Source: Maricaulis sp017643475 (GTDB lineage Bacteria; Pseudomonadota; Alphaproteobacteria; Caulobacterales; Maricaulaceae). From it: 64,000 nt of DNA. The position numbers were made by a program, and so were the translations under genes. The notes under the pieces were generated by a model. The model had not been told where the DNA came from. It was given only the letters and a program-made list of their open reading frames with translations, and ran no database searches. The stretch spans positions 1,116,001 through 1,180,000 of the forward strand of contig NZ_CP138920.1 of NCBI RefSeq assembly GCF_047123815.1. Direction: 5' to 3'. Positions 1-9,085 of this stretch are shown here, in pieces. Every line of letters starts with the position of its first letter. The stretch's first letter is position 1.

Positions 1-31
1 CGCCATGATCCGTATCGGTCGGCGCACACTT

Positions 32-50
32 CTTCCCGCTTGCGGGGAAG
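32..50 (+). promoter_or_regulatory. Hairpin enclosing the metX ribosome binding site
   Basis: Positions 32-39 (CTTCCCGC) pair with 42-50 (GCGGGGAAG) with one bulged G and a two-base loop. The 3' arm contains the Shine-Dalgarno GGGGAAG at 44-50, four bases before the ATG at 55, so folding would hide the start site. In alphaproteobacteria metX-like genes are often controlled by S-adenosylmethionine riboswitches, but only 54 bases of leader lie inside the window and I cannot identify a riboswitch core. Confidence 0.4.
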
Positions 51-54
51 TAAG

Positions 55-1017
55 ATGACTGCCACCGCCACACTCGATCCAAATCTCGAATCCGAACTGG
101 ACATCGACTGTATCGATCTGGAAGCCGGCTTTATCGCCGACACTGGAGAGGAACTCTGTGTGGGTGGCCGCATCATGGGCGCGGCAGATACGCCGGTTGT
201 CGTGGTGCTGGGCGGAATTTCCGCTGATCGCCATGTCGCCGACAGTGCGTGCGGAGCTGGGTGGTGGAGAGATTTCACCGGCGGCAACAGCCCGCTGGAT
301 CCGAACGGATGCCGTATCCTGTCGATCGATTTTGTTGCGGACGCCTCGGCTCATTTCCCGAGCACCCGTGACCAGGCTGCAGCCATCCTCGCCCTCGCCG
401 ATGCGGCGGGCGTGGATCGGCTCAGCGTGATCGGATCGTCCTATGGAGGCATGGTCGCCCTGGCCCTCGCCTCCATCGCCCCCGAGCGTATCGAAAAGGC
501 CCTGGTCATCTCGGCCGCCCACAAACCCTCGGCCATGGCCCGCGCCTGGCGGTCGATCCAGCGCGAGACCGTCGAGCTGGCGATCCGGCATGGTGACGGC
601 AAGGCCGGTCTGGACCTGGCGCGCCGCCTCGCCATGACGACCTATCGTACGCCGGACGAGATCGAGGACCGTTTCTTCGAACCGGATCCGGACAGCCGCG
701 ATGCCAACGGTATCGAGGCTTATCTGCAATGCCGCGGCGCGGACTTCACCACACGCATGAGCCCGGAACGTTTCCTCGCTCTGTCGCACTCCATGGATGG
801 CCATGAGGTCGATCTCTCGGCCATCGAATGCGAGGTGACCTATGTCGCCGTGCGCGAGGATCGCCTGGTCCCGATCGAGCAGATCAGGTCCGCGGCGGAC
901 CAGACGCCGAAATCGCGCTTCCTCGAACTGACCAGCTATTACGGACATGATGCCTTCCTGAAAGAGGTCGACGCCATTTCCAGCATTCTCGCCGGCTTCA
1001 CCGGAGCGGGTCGATGA
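55..1017 (+). CDS. metX: Homoserine O-acyltransferase (MetX-like, probably O-succinyl)
   Basis: Alpha/beta-hydrolase-fold acyltransferase that activates the homoserine hydroxyl in methionine synthesis; cytosolic. The nucleophile elbow GSSYGG is at about residues 127-132 with the catalytic serine near 129. The acid is in VREDRLVP and the histidine in YYGHDAFLKE near the C-terminus. The motif GGISADRHV and the Trp pair after CGAG resemble the short Xanthomonas-type homoserine O-succinyltransferases; the acyl donor cannot be settled by eye. I chose the ATG at 55 over an upstream TTG at 40 because GGGGAAG lies just before it. The gene overlaps the next one by ATGA, so the two are translationally coupled and form a methionine unit. 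Confidence 0.85.
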   Translation: MTATATLDPNLESELDIDCIDLEAGFIADTGEELCVGGRIMGAADTPVVVVLGGISADRHVADSACGAGWWRDFTGGNSPLDPNGCRILSIDFVADASAHFPSTRDQAAAILALADAAGVDRLSVIGSSYGGMVALALASIAPERIEKALVISAAHKPSAMARAWRSIQRETVELAIRHGDGKAGLDLARRLAMTTYRTPDEIEDRFFEPDPDSRDANGIEAYLQCRGADFTTRMSPERFLALSHSMDGHEVDLSAIECEVTYVAVREDRLVPIEQIRSAADQTPKSRFLELTSYYGHDAFLKEVDAISSILAGFTGAGR

Positions 1018-2147
1018 GCGGGGAACGTACGCGTGCCATCCGCGCCGGTCTGAACAGCGACAAGACCTGGAATGCGGTCATCCCGCCGGTCTCCCTGTCG
1101 ACCGCCTATCGCCGCGAGGAGGCCGGGGTCAAACCGGCCTATGACTATGCCCGCACCGGCAATCCGGGCCGCGATACGCTGGCCCAGGCCATCGGCGAAC
1201 TGGAAGGCGCGCAGGGCACGGTCGTCACCGCATCCGGCATGGCCGCGATCGATCTCCTCTTGCATGACCTGCCCTTTGGCGCCCGCGTCATCTGCAGCCA
1301 TGACGCCTATGGCGGCACCCGGCGCCTGCTCGATGCCCGCGCCAATGGTGGGCGGCTGTTGCCCGTCTATGTCGACACCGCAGATCTGGACGCCGTCGAA
1401 ACGGCCCTGGCGGAACCGGTAGCGCTGGTCCTGGTTGAAACCCCGTCCAATCCGCGCCTGCGCATTTCCGATATCCGGGCAATCAGCGCCCTCGCCCGCG
1501 AGGCCGGGGCCGAGACCGCTGTCGACAACACGGTTCTCTCGCCCATCCTGCAACGACCGATCGAGCTGGGCGCGGACTATTCCGTGCAATCGATCACCAA
1601 GATCATCAATGGCCATTCCGACATGGTCGGCGGTGCTGTGTCCTGCCGCTCTGCGACACGCGCCGAGCAGTTGGCCTGGTGGGCCAATTGTGTCGGCGTG
1701 GGCGGTGGCGCCTTTGACGCCTATCTGGCCCTGCGCGGCCTGCGCACCCTGCCGGTCCGCGCGCGTGAACAGGGCAAGAGTGCCGCACGCATCGCCCAAT
1801 GGCTGCAACAGGACGAACGCGTCGCCCGCGTCGACTATCCCGGCCTGGACAGCCATCCCGGCCACACGCTGGCGACAACCCAGCAATCCGGCTTCGGCCA
1901 GCTGATCTCAATCGAACTCGCCGGGGGCGTTGCAGACGAGACCGTCAACCGTCTCGCCCTGTTCTCCCTGGCGCAGAGTCTCGGGGGCGTGGAGAGCCTG
2001 GTGAATATCCCCGCAAAGATGACCCATGCCTCCATGTCCCCCGAGGCGCGTCTTGAGGCCGATGTACCGGATCACCTGATCCGCCTGTCCATTGGACTGG
2101 AAGACGCGGAAGATCTGATCGCTGACCTCGACCAGGCGCTCGGCTGA
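1014..2147 (+). CDS. PLP-dependent cystathionine gamma-synthase / O-succinylhomoserine sulfhydrylase
   Basis: Cys/Met-metabolism PLP enzyme of 377 aa, the usual length. Phosphate-binding YARTGNP is near residues 45-51, the pyridine-binding Asp in AVDNTV is near 171, and the internal aldimine lysine is K196 in QSITKIINGHSDMVGG. It would use the O-acylhomoserine made by the upstream gene, with cysteine (MetB reaction) or sulfide (MetZ reaction); sequence inspection does not decide which. Its ATG overlaps the metX stop codon in ATGA, which supports a two-gene operon for methionine synthesis. Confidence 0.85.
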   Translation: MSGERTRAIRAGLNSDKTWNAVIPPVSLSTAYRREEAGVKPAYDYARTGNPGRDTLAQAIGELEGAQGTVVTASGMAAIDLLLHDLPFGARVICSHDAYGGTRRLLDARANGGRLLPVYVDTADLDAVETALAEPVALVLVETPSNPRLRISDIRAISALAREAGAETAVDNTVLSPILQRPIELGADYSVQSITKIINGHSDMVGGAVSCRSATRAEQLAWWANCVGVGGGAFDAYLALRGLRTLPVRAREQGKSAARIAQWLQQDERVARVDYPGLDSHPGHTLATTQQSGFGQLISIELAGGVADETVNRLALFSLAQSLGGVESLVNIPAKMTHASMSPEARLEADVPDHLIRLSIGLEDAEDLIADLDQALG

Positions 2148-2219
2148 GCACTTCACAGGACACTTTCGCTTAATCGCCCAGACGCTTATACCTTGGCCAT
2201 ACAGCCATCAGGGGGCGTC

Positions 2220-3680
2220 ATGTCGCGCAGCAGCGAATGGATTGAAGCGTTTCGGGGACGCAAGCTCGTCGTCTTCGGCGATGTCATGCTGGATCGCTAT
2301 ACCTTTGGCGACTCAACGCGCATCTCGCCGGAAGCCCCGGCGCCTGTCTTCAAGGCCGAACGTGTCGACGCCATGATTGGCGGCGCGGGCAATGTCGCGC
2401 GCAATATCGTCTCGCTCGGCGGGAAGGCCGTGCTGATCGGTGCCATCGGTGCGGACGCGGCCGGCCGGGAATTGCAGGCGGCAATCGAGGCCGAGGACGG
2501 GCTGAGCGCAGCCCTGGCCATCAATCCCGACATGCGCACGGCGGTGAAAAATCGCTATGTCGCCAAGAACCAGCAAATGCTGCGCGTCGACGAGGAAGAT
2601 GTCGGCGACCAGCCGGACAGTGTCGTCGCAGACATGATGTCCAGCCTGGCCACCGCCCTGGACGGTGCCAGCGCCCTGGTCATCTCCGACTATGCCAAGG
2701 GCGTGCTGACCGAGGATGCGATTGCCCGGGCCTGTGCGATCGCGAACGACCGCAACCTTCCGGTCGTTGTCGACCCCAAGGCGCGTGACCTGTCGCGCTA
2801 TCGCGGCGCCACCGTGGTGACGCCAAACGCCAAGGAAACCGAGGAAGCCACCGGCCTATCCTGTGTCAGCGATGCCGGCGCGGAGGCCGCAGCACGCGCC
2901 ATCGCCCAACAGGTGGGCTGTCCAATGGTCGTTGTCACCCGGGGACCGCAGGGCATGACCGTCCGCAATGCCGATGACGGCATCACCCACCTGCCCACAG
3001 CGGCCCAGGAAGTGTTCGATGTCTCCGGTGCGGGCGACACGGTGGTTGCGGCGCTGGCGCTGGGACTGGGTTCAGGGCTCGCCGTCGAGGACGCCGCGGA
3101 ACTGGCCAATCGCGCAGCCGGCGTGGTGGTCGCCAAGGTTGGCACCGCCACCGCTTCCGCTGCCGAGCTGCACATCGCCATGCATGGCACGGCCCCCGAC
3201 GGTCGCCTCACGGTGTCACTGGACGGCGCTGTGGCCGCGACCCGCGCCTGGCAGGCCCAGGGCCAGTCGGTCGTGTTCAGCAATGGCTGTTTCGACCTGC
3301 TGCATCCCGGCCATGTCAGCCTGCTCGCCTTTGCGCGGGAACAGGGTGACAAGCTGATCGTCGCCATCAATTCAGACGCCTCGGTCAAACGCCTGAAAGG
3401 CCCTTCCCGCCCCGTACAGGACGAAGACAGCCGCGCCCTGGTCATGGAAGCCCTGCGTTTTGTCGACCTGGTGGTGATCTTCAACGAGGACACGCCGCTG
3501 GAAGCCATCACCGCCATCCAGCCGGACGTGCTGGTCAAGGGCGCCGACTACAAGCCCGGTGACGTGGTCGGCGGTGACGTTGTGACCGGCCGTGGCGGAC
3601 GCATCGCGCTTGCCCCGCTGGTCGACGGCCAGAGCACGACGGCCGCCATCGCCCGCGCCAATGGACCCGAGAATGTCTGA
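2220..3680 (+). CDS. hldE: Bifunctional heptose-7-phosphate kinase / heptose-1-phosphate adenylyltransferase
   Basis: Cytosolic enzyme of ADP-L-glycero-D-manno-heptose synthesis for the LPS inner core. The N-terminal PfkB/ribokinase domain (about 1-310) has GGAGNVARN and the DVSGAGDTVVAAL catalytic signature. The C-terminal nucleotidyltransferase domain (about 340-486) has SNGCFDLLHPGH, with the HxGH motif. The length of 486 aa is typical. An upstream TTG at 2193 is possible, but ATG 2220 follows a GGGGG stretch and gives the family-like start. The last codons overlap gmhB by 8 bp, and hldD follows, so hldE-gmhB-hldD form one unit. The sedoheptulose isomerase gmhA is not in the window. Confidence 0.93.
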   Translation: MSRSSEWIEAFRGRKLVVFGDVMLDRYTFGDSTRISPEAPAPVFKAERVDAMIGGAGNVARNIVSLGGKAVLIGAIGADAAGRELQAAIEAEDGLSAALAINPDMRTAVKNRYVAKNQQMLRVDEEDVGDQPDSVVADMMSSLATALDGASALVISDYAKGVLTEDAIARACAIANDRNLPVVVDPKARDLSRYRGATVVTPNAKETEEATGLSCVSDAGAEAAARAIAQQVGCPMVVVTRGPQGMTVRNADDGITHLPTAAQEVFDVSGAGDTVVAALALGLGSGLAVEDAAELANRAAGVVVAKVGTATASAAELHIAMHGTAPDGRLTVSLDGAVAATRAWQAQGQSVVFSNGCFDLLHPGHVSLLAFAREQGDKLIVAINSDASVKRLKGPSRPVQDEDSRALVMEALRFVDLVVIFNEDTPLEAITAIQPDVLVKGADYKPGDVVGGDVVTGRGGRIALAPLVDGQSTTAAIARANGPENV

Positions 3681-4203
3681 GCCATTCCTGGTGATGCTGG
3701 ATCGTGACGGCACGATCAATGTGGACAAGCATTACCTGGCAGATCCGGCAGGGCTGGACCTCCTGCCCGGTGCCGTGGACGGCCTGGTCAAGCTGCGTGA
3801 TGCGGGCGCCGTCCTGTGCATCGTCACCAATCAATCGGGCATCGGCCGCGGTTATTTCGACCGCACGACAGCGGACAGCATCAATGATGCCCTGGTGGAG
3901 ATGCTCAAGCCGCATGGCATCACCTTCGCCCACATCGCGCTCTGCCCGCACGCGCCGGATGAAGTGTGCGAATGCCGCAAACCCGCGCCCGGCATGGCGC
4001 TGGAGTGCGCACAGGCGACAGGCCTGGCACTGGCGGACAGCTGGGTCATCGGTGACAAGGCCAGCGATGTCGGACTGGCGAACAATACCGGCGGTCGCGG
4101 CATTCTCATTTCCGGTGAAACCGATATACAGGCCGGACAGGTCTTCACTGCACCATCGCTCAGCGAGGCTGCGGACTATATTCTTCAAGCAAGGGCAAGC
4201 TAG
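3673..4203 (+). CDS. gmhB: D-glycero-beta-D-manno-heptose-1,7-bisphosphate 7-phosphatase
   Basis: HAD-superfamily phosphatase of 176 aa that acts between the two HldE reactions. It begins close to the catalytic motif LDRDGT (D10 nucleophile, D12 acid/base). The threonine/serine motif is in IVTNQSG, and a GmhB-type zinc loop CPHAPDEVCECRKP lies at about residues 95-110. The motif IGDKASDVGLA provides the metal-binding aspartates. ATG 3673 overlaps the hldE end by 8 bp; a longer reading start at 3592 would lie deep inside hldE and adds no HAD sequence. The next gene starts two bases after the stop. Confidence 0.92.
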   Translation: MSEPFLVMLDRDGTINVDKHYLADPAGLDLLPGAVDGLVKLRDAGAVLCIVTNQSGIGRGYFDRTTADSINDALVEMLKPHGITFAHIALCPHAPDEVCECRKPAPGMALECAQATGLALADSWVIGDKASDVGLANNTGGRGILISGETDIQAGQVFTAPSLSEAADYILQARAS

Positions 4204-4205
4204 CC

Positions 4206-5189
4206 ATGTTCATCGTCACCGGCGGCGCCGGATTTATCGGCTCCAATATCGTTGCTCACCTGTGTGAACAGGGCAAGGACGTCGCTATCATCGACGAGCT
4301 GGGTGATGAGGCGAAGTGGAAGAATATTGCCAAACACGTGCTGGAAGACGTCATCCATCCCGACCAGACCTTCGAGGCGCTGGAACGGCATCGTGACCGC
4401 GTCGAGGCGATCATCCACATGGGCGCCATCTCGGCGACGACCGAACGCGATGCCGATCTGATCGCCCGCACCAATTTCACCCTGTCCCGCGACCTGTGGG
4501 ACTGGTGCTGCGAGAATGGCGTGCCCTTCGTCTATGCCTCGTCCGCTGCGACCTATGGCGATGGCGATGAGGGCTTCAATGATGATGACGACGCGGCGTC
4601 GATGGCAAAGCTGCGCCCGCTCAATGCCTATGGCTGGAGCAAGTGGCAGTTTGATTGCTGGGCGCGCAACCAGGTCGACAAGGGCCGGGTCGCCCCGCCG
4701 CGCTGGGCCGGCTTGAAGTTCTTCAACGTCTATGGCCCCAACGAGATGCACAAGGGCTCCATGCGCTCGGTCGCCATCCAGGTGTTCGAACAGGTCATGG
4801 AGACCGGCAAGATGCGCCTGTTTGCCTCCGACCACCCTGATTACGAGGACGGCGGTCAGCTTCGCGATTTTGTCTGGGTCGAGGATTGCGCCCGTACGGC
4901 CATCTGGTGTGCCACCGAGATGGAAGAGAGCGGCATCTACAATGTCGGCTCCGGCAAAGCCCGCAGTTTCAAGGACCTGGCGATCGCCGTCTTCAACGCC
5001 ATGGGCCGCGAACCTGTGCTCGACTATTTCGACATGCCGGACAAGCTGAAGGGCCAGTACCAGTATTTCACCGAAGCCCGCATGAGCCGTCTCGTGGCGG
5101 CCGGCTGCCCGGTCAACGCCACCCCGCTGGAAGAAGGCGTCCGCCGCTATGTCCAGGATTTCCTGGCGACGGATGATCCGTATCGCTAG
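4206..5189 (+). CDS. hldD: ADP-glyceromanno-heptose 6-epimerase
   Basis: Extended short-chain dehydrogenase/epimerase of 327 aa that converts ADP-D-glycero- to ADP-L-glycero-manno-heptose, the last cytosolic step before heptose transfer to lipid A-Kdo. The NADP-binding GGAGFIGSN is at residues 6-14, and the catalytic YxxxK is Y142-K146 in NAYGWSK with an upstream SSAATYG serine motif. HldD-typical FNVYGPNEMHKGSMRS follows at about 173-188. It starts two bases after gmhB and ends the operon; the next gene, glpK, converges on it 41 bp away. Confidence 0.94.
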   Translation: MFIVTGGAGFIGSNIVAHLCEQGKDVAIIDELGDEAKWKNIAKHVLEDVIHPDQTFEALERHRDRVEAIIHMGAISATTERDADLIARTNFTLSRDLWDWCCENGVPFVYASSAATYGDGDEGFNDDDDAASMAKLRPLNAYGWSKWQFDCWARNQVDKGRVAPPRWAGLKFFNVYGPNEMHKGSMRSVAIQVFEQVMETGKMRLFASDHPDYEDGGQLRDFVWVEDCARTAIWCATEMEESGIYNVGSGKARSFKDLAIAVFNAMGREPVLDYFDMPDKLKGQYQYFTEARMSRLVAAGCPVNATPLEEGVRRYVQDFLATDDPYR

Positions 5190-5230
5190 AACCTCTCTTC
5201 CACTTGAGGCGAAGTGTCCCGAACGCGGCC

Positions 5231-6724
5231 TTACCTCGTCCGGACACGTCCAACCGCATCCGTCCAGCCCGCGCGTGCGGTATCCCGCAGGCCAGCGTCC
5301 GCGCCAGGTTTGAAAGCCGCATCCACGGACCAGCCATCACGTCCGGCCTCCAGGCTGGCGATCAGGCCGGACTGCAGTCCGGCGAGGAAGGCCGCGCCCC
5401 AGGCGGTGGTTTCGGTATTGCTGGGCCGCACGACATCAACGCCGGTCAAATCCGACATGCGCTGCAACAGGCCGTCATTGCGGACCATGCCGCCATCCAC
5501 CCGCAGCTCGGTCACCTCGACCCCGTCTGCGCGCATCGCGTCCAGCAGATCACAGGTCTGGTGCACGGTTGAATCGAGCGCCGCGGCCGCTATCTCGGCA
5601 CGGCCGGCACCCCGCGTCAGGCCGGTAATCGCAGCCCGCGCATCAGGATCCCAGTAGGGCGCGCCCAGCCCGGTAAAGGCCGGCACCAGATAGACGCCGC
5701 TTTGCGGATCTGCCTCGCGCGCCAGCGCCTCGACCTCGGACGCGCGCGAAATAATGCCCAGCCCGTCGCGCAGCCACTGGATTGTCGACCCCGCGGACAG
5801 GACCGAACCCTCAAGCGCATAGACGGGCTTGCCGCCGAGCGAATAGGCGATGGTCGTCAACAGCATGTTGGAAGAATAGACCGGCTTGTCGCCGGTATTG
5901 ACCAACATGAAGGCGCCGGTGCCATAGGTTGATTTCATCTCGCCTTGACGGAAACAGGCCTGGCCGACCGTGGCCGATTGCTGGTCGCCCGCCACGCCCT
6001 GGATCGGCAGGGACCGGCCGAAATGGCTCTCATCGACCTCACCGAACTCGGCGGCACAATCACAGACGTCCGGCAACAGGGCCGCAGGGACCTTGAACAG
6101 CTCAAGCAGGTCGGCATCCCACGCACCGGACACGATATTGTACAGCGAGGTGCGGCTGGCATTGGTCGCATCGGTCTTGTGCGCCACACCGCCGGTCAGC
6201 TTCCAGATCAGCCAGGTATCAATGGTACCAAAGGCCAGCTCGCCCGCCTCGGCCCGGGCCCGGGCACCGTCAACATGGTCCAGGATCCAGGCGATCTTGC
6301 TGGCCGAGAAATACGGGTCGAGGACGAGGCCCGTGCGTTCGCGCACCCGGTCTTCCTCGCCCCCAGCGCGCAGGGCTGCACAAGTCTCAGCGGTCCGGCG
6401 ATCCTGCCAGACGATGGCATTGTGGATGGGCGCTCCGCTGGCCCGGTCCCAGACAACAGTTGTCTCACGCTGGTTGGTGATGCCAACTGTCTCGACCTTC
6501 CAGCCCTTCTTCTCGGCTGCGCGCATGGCATCACGGGACGTAGAGAGAACCGTCGCCCAGATCACTTCAGGATCGTGCTCGACCCAACCGGGATGCGGGT
6601 AGATCTGGGCAAACTCGGCCTGAGCCAGGGCGATGACTTCACCATCGGGTGAGAACACGATGGCGCGGGAACTCGTCGTGCCCTGGTCAATGGCCAGGAT
6701 CGCCTTGCGTTTGCGATTGAACAT
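5231..6724 (-). CDS. glpK: Glycerol kinase
   Basis: FGGY-family kinase of 497 aa that makes sn-glycerol 3-phosphate from glycerol and ATP in the cytosol. The phosphate-binding AIDQGTTSSRA is at the N-terminus; ITNQRETTVVWD, the FGGY signature segment near GEMKSTYGTGAFMLVN, and the C-terminal LRVDGGMVRNDGLLQ are all present. ATG 6724 follows a strong GGGGGAGAG and is preferred to the GTG at 6745. No glpD, glpF or glpR is adjacent. The divergent neighbour is a monoacylglycerol-lipase-like hydrolase, which may supply glycerol; that link is inferred. Confidence 0.95.
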   Translation of the reverse strand: MFNRKRKAILAIDQGTTSSRAIVFSPDGEVIALAQAEFAQIYPHPGWVEHDPEVIWATVLSTSRDAMRAAEKKGWKVETVGITNQRETTVVWDRASGAPIHNAIVWQDRRTAETCAALRAGGEEDRVRERTGLVLDPYFSASKIAWILDHVDGARARAEAGELAFGTIDTWLIWKLTGGVAHKTDATNASRTSLYNIVSGAWDADLLELFKVPAALLPDVCDCAAEFGEVDESHFGRSLPIQGVAGDQQSATVGQACFRQGEMKSTYGTGAFMLVNTGDKPVYSSNMLLTTIAYSLGGKPVYALEGSVLSAGSTIQWLRDGLGIISRASEVEALAREADPQSGVYLVPAFTGLGAPYWDPDARAAITGLTRGAGRAEIAAAALDSTVHQTCDLLDAMRADGVEVTELRVDGGMVRNDGLLQRMSDLTGVDVVRPSNTETTAWGAAFLAGLQSGLIASLEAGRDGWSVDAAFKPGADAGLRDTARAGWTDAVGRVRTR

Positions 6725-6817
6725 GCTCTCTCCCCCGAAATTCACTCAACTGCGACTATAGCCATGACGGGCAAAGAAAAAACGCGCTAAGTTCATTTCA
6801 CCAATCAAGGAGCGATC

Positions 6818-7765
6818 ATGGCCGAGACCGGTTTCACCCAAGCAGTCCTGGACAGCCCGAGCGGGGCGAAGCTGGCGATCTATACCCGCAGCGCCGACAT
6901 TCCGGCGCGCGGCATCGTGCATGTCAATCACGGTCTCGCCGAGTGTGCGAGCCGCTATGCGCCCTTTGCCGACTATCTCGCCAGTCGCGGATATCACACC
7001 ATCGCACAGGATCATCGCGGCCACGGGCACACGACGGCGGAAGATGGCGGCGCGCGCCGGTTCGCTGACAAGGATGGCTGGGACAAGCTGATGGCCGACG
7101 TAAAGGCCGTCGAGGACCATGCCAAGTCAATGTGGCCGGATCTGCCCCTGGTTGTTTTCGGCCATTCGATGGGCGCAGTCATCACCACCAATCATGTCAT
7201 GCGGGAACCGGACTCGGTCGCCGCTGCCGCGATCTGGAATGGTAATATGGCCATTGGCGGCATGAAGTCTGTGATGCGCCTGATCCTCTTCTTCGAAGCC
7301 CTGGTGGGCGGGCCCAACACGCCCAGCCTGACCATCGACAAGATGACGTTCAACGGCTGGAGCAAACGCTTCCCGGACCACAAACAGATGCCAGACTCGA
7401 CGTCGGTCTGGCTGTCACGCGATCTCGAACAGGTACGCCTGTATGACGAGAATCCGATCTGTGGCTGGCCGTCCTCGGTCTCGCTCTGGCGCGACTTCCT
7501 GTCTGGCGTGGCCTTCGCCGAGGACAATGCCAATTTCGCGAACATCGCCAAGGACAAGCCCTTCCACCTGATCGGCGGATCCAAGGACCCGGCGACCAAT
7601 AACGGCAAGACCGTCCGGCATCTCTACAAGCGCCTGAAAAAGGCCGGTTTCAAGGATGTCGAGTTCCAGATCCTCAAGGGCTTCCGCCACGAGACGCTGA
7701 ACGAGATCGGGCGCGAGCATCAGATGGAAGCCTTTGCCGACTGGCTGGACAAGGTCACCGGCTAA
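6818..7765 (+). CDS. Alpha/beta hydrolase, monoacylglycerol lipase / lysophospholipase-like
   Basis: Serine hydrolase of 315 aa of the Hydrolase_4 (PldB/MGL) type. HVNHGLAE forms the oxyanion region (about 35-42), the nucleophile S117 sits in VFGHSMGA, and the acid and histidine are in GGSKDPAT (about 265) and GFRHETLNE (about 293). RBS AAGGAGCG precedes the ATG. No signal peptide is seen, so it is probably cytosolic. Divergent from glpK with a 93-bp shared promoter region and followed three bases later by a flavoprotein gene. The substrate is inferred from family likeness only. Confidence 0.8.
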   Translation: MAETGFTQAVLDSPSGAKLAIYTRSADIPARGIVHVNHGLAECASRYAPFADYLASRGYHTIAQDHRGHGHTTAEDGGARRFADKDGWDKLMADVKAVEDHAKSMWPDLPLVVFGHSMGAVITTNHVMREPDSVAAAAIWNGNMAIGGMKSVMRLILFFEALVGGPNTPSLTIDKMTFNGWSKRFPDHKQMPDSTSVWLSRDLEQVRLYDENPICGWPSSVSLWRDFLSGVAFAEDNANFANIAKDKPFHLIGGSKDPATNNGKTVRHLYKRLKKAGFKDVEFQILKGFRHETLNEIGREHQMEAFADWLDKVTG

Positions 7766-7768
7766 TCC

Positions 7769-8950
7769 ATGCAACCCGTCGACGTTGCCATCATCGGAGC
7801 CGGCGCTGCCGGACTTTTCTGCGCGATCGAGGCGGGCAAGCGCGGTCGCTCCGTCGCTGTCATCGAGCACAGCAAGGCGCCTGCCGAGAAAATCCGCATC
7901 TCCGGCGGCGGGCGGTGCAATTTCACCAACCTGCACGCCGAGCCCGGCAACTACCTGTCGGACAACCCGCACTTCGTGAAGTCTGCGCTCAAGCGCTACA
8001 CCCAGTACGACTTCATCGACTGGGTCGATGGCCATGGCATCGCCTGGCATGAAAAAACCCTGGGCCAGTTGTTCTGTGATGTCTCTGCCAAGCTGATCAT
8101 CGAAGCCCTGGTGGGCGAGCTCAACGCGGCCGGCGGCCAGCTGCACCTGAACACGGCAGTGAGCACGTTGGAGCGCGAGGGCGACGGGTTTCGCCTGACC
8201 CTGAACGACGGAACAGGTCTGAGTTGCCAATCCCTGGTAATCGCCAGCGGCGGCAAGTCCATCCCGAAGATGGGTGCGACCGGCTTTGCCTATGATATCG
8301 CCCGGCAGTATGGCCTGAATGTCACCGAGACCCGCCCGGCACTTGTGCCCCTGACCTTCTCTGGTGACCGTCTCGATCAGTTCAAATCCCTTGCCGGCGT
8401 CGCCTGCGACACACGCATCGTCAACGCGCGCAAGGGTTTCGACGAGGCCATGCTGTTTACCCATCGTGGTCTAAGCGGTCCGGCCATCCTGCAGATCTCG
8501 TCATATTGGCGCGAAGGCGAGGACATCCGTGTCCACCTGCGACCGGAGCTCGACTGGTTCACCGAGCTGGCCACGTTCAAGGCCGCGCACGGTGCCCAGG
8601 GACTTGGCAAGGCCCTTGCCCAGCATCTGCCAGACCGCCTCGCCCAGGCCATGAGCGAAGAGATCAACGCGCCCGGCAAGATGGCAGAAACTTCCAGCAA
8701 ACGCCTGCACGAAATCGCTGACACGCTTTCGGCCTGGACGCTTACTCCAACGGGCTCGGAGGGCTATCGTACCGCGGAAGTCACCCTCGGCGGCGTCGAC
8801 ACCCACGACCTCGACAGCAAGACGATGCAAGCGCGATCGCACGGCAATCTCTATTTCATCGGTGAGGCAGTGGACGTCACCGGCTGGCTGGGCGGATATA
8901 ACTTCCAGTGGGCCTGGTCATCCGGCTGGGTGGCCGGCCAGTGCGTCTGA
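7769..8950 (+). CDS. BaiN/HI0933-family FAD-dependent oxidoreductase (YhiN-like)
   Basis: Flavoprotein of 393 aa. It opens with the dinucleotide-binding IIGAGAAGLFCAIEAGKRG, has the family motif KIRISGGGRCNFTN at about 35-50, and ends with the second FAD segment GEAVDVTGWLGGYNFQWAW, which is characteristic of the HI0933/BaiN group. The cellular reaction of this family is mostly unknown; some members are annotated as aminoacetone oxidase or bile-acid reductase-like. It starts three bases after the hydrolase gene, so the two are probably co-transcribed. Confidence 0.85.
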   Translation: MQPVDVAIIGAGAAGLFCAIEAGKRGRSVAVIEHSKAPAEKIRISGGGRCNFTNLHAEPGNYLSDNPHFVKSALKRYTQYDFIDWVDGHGIAWHEKTLGQLFCDVSAKLIIEALVGELNAAGGQLHLNTAVSTLEREGDGFRLTLNDGTGLSCQSLVIASGGKSIPKMGATGFAYDIARQYGLNVTETRPALVPLTFSGDRLDQFKSLAGVACDTRIVNARKGFDEAMLFTHRGLSGPAILQISSYWREGEDIRVHLRPELDWFTELATFKAAHGAQGLGKALAQHLPDRLAQAMSEEINAPGKMAETSSKRLHEIADTLSAWTLTPTGSEGYRTAEVTLGGVDTHDLDSKTMQARSHGNLYFIGEAVDVTGWLGGYNFQWAWSSGWVAGQCV

Positions 8951-9085
8951 TCCGCGCACTTCGCATATTCTGATACCGGAATGCACAAATAATCGTCGCC
9001 AAGCCTGTCTGGCGAGAGTATGAACACTGTTAACTCCAGACAAATCCCCCCTCAGGGGCCGTGTTTCAGTACAGGCCGCACACCC

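Noticed and set aside
939..1886. Long open frame antisense to the methionine PLP enzyme gene
   Set aside because: It overlaps a gene with clear catalytic motifs and its own translation has no recognisable domain; high GC commonly leaves the opposite strand open.
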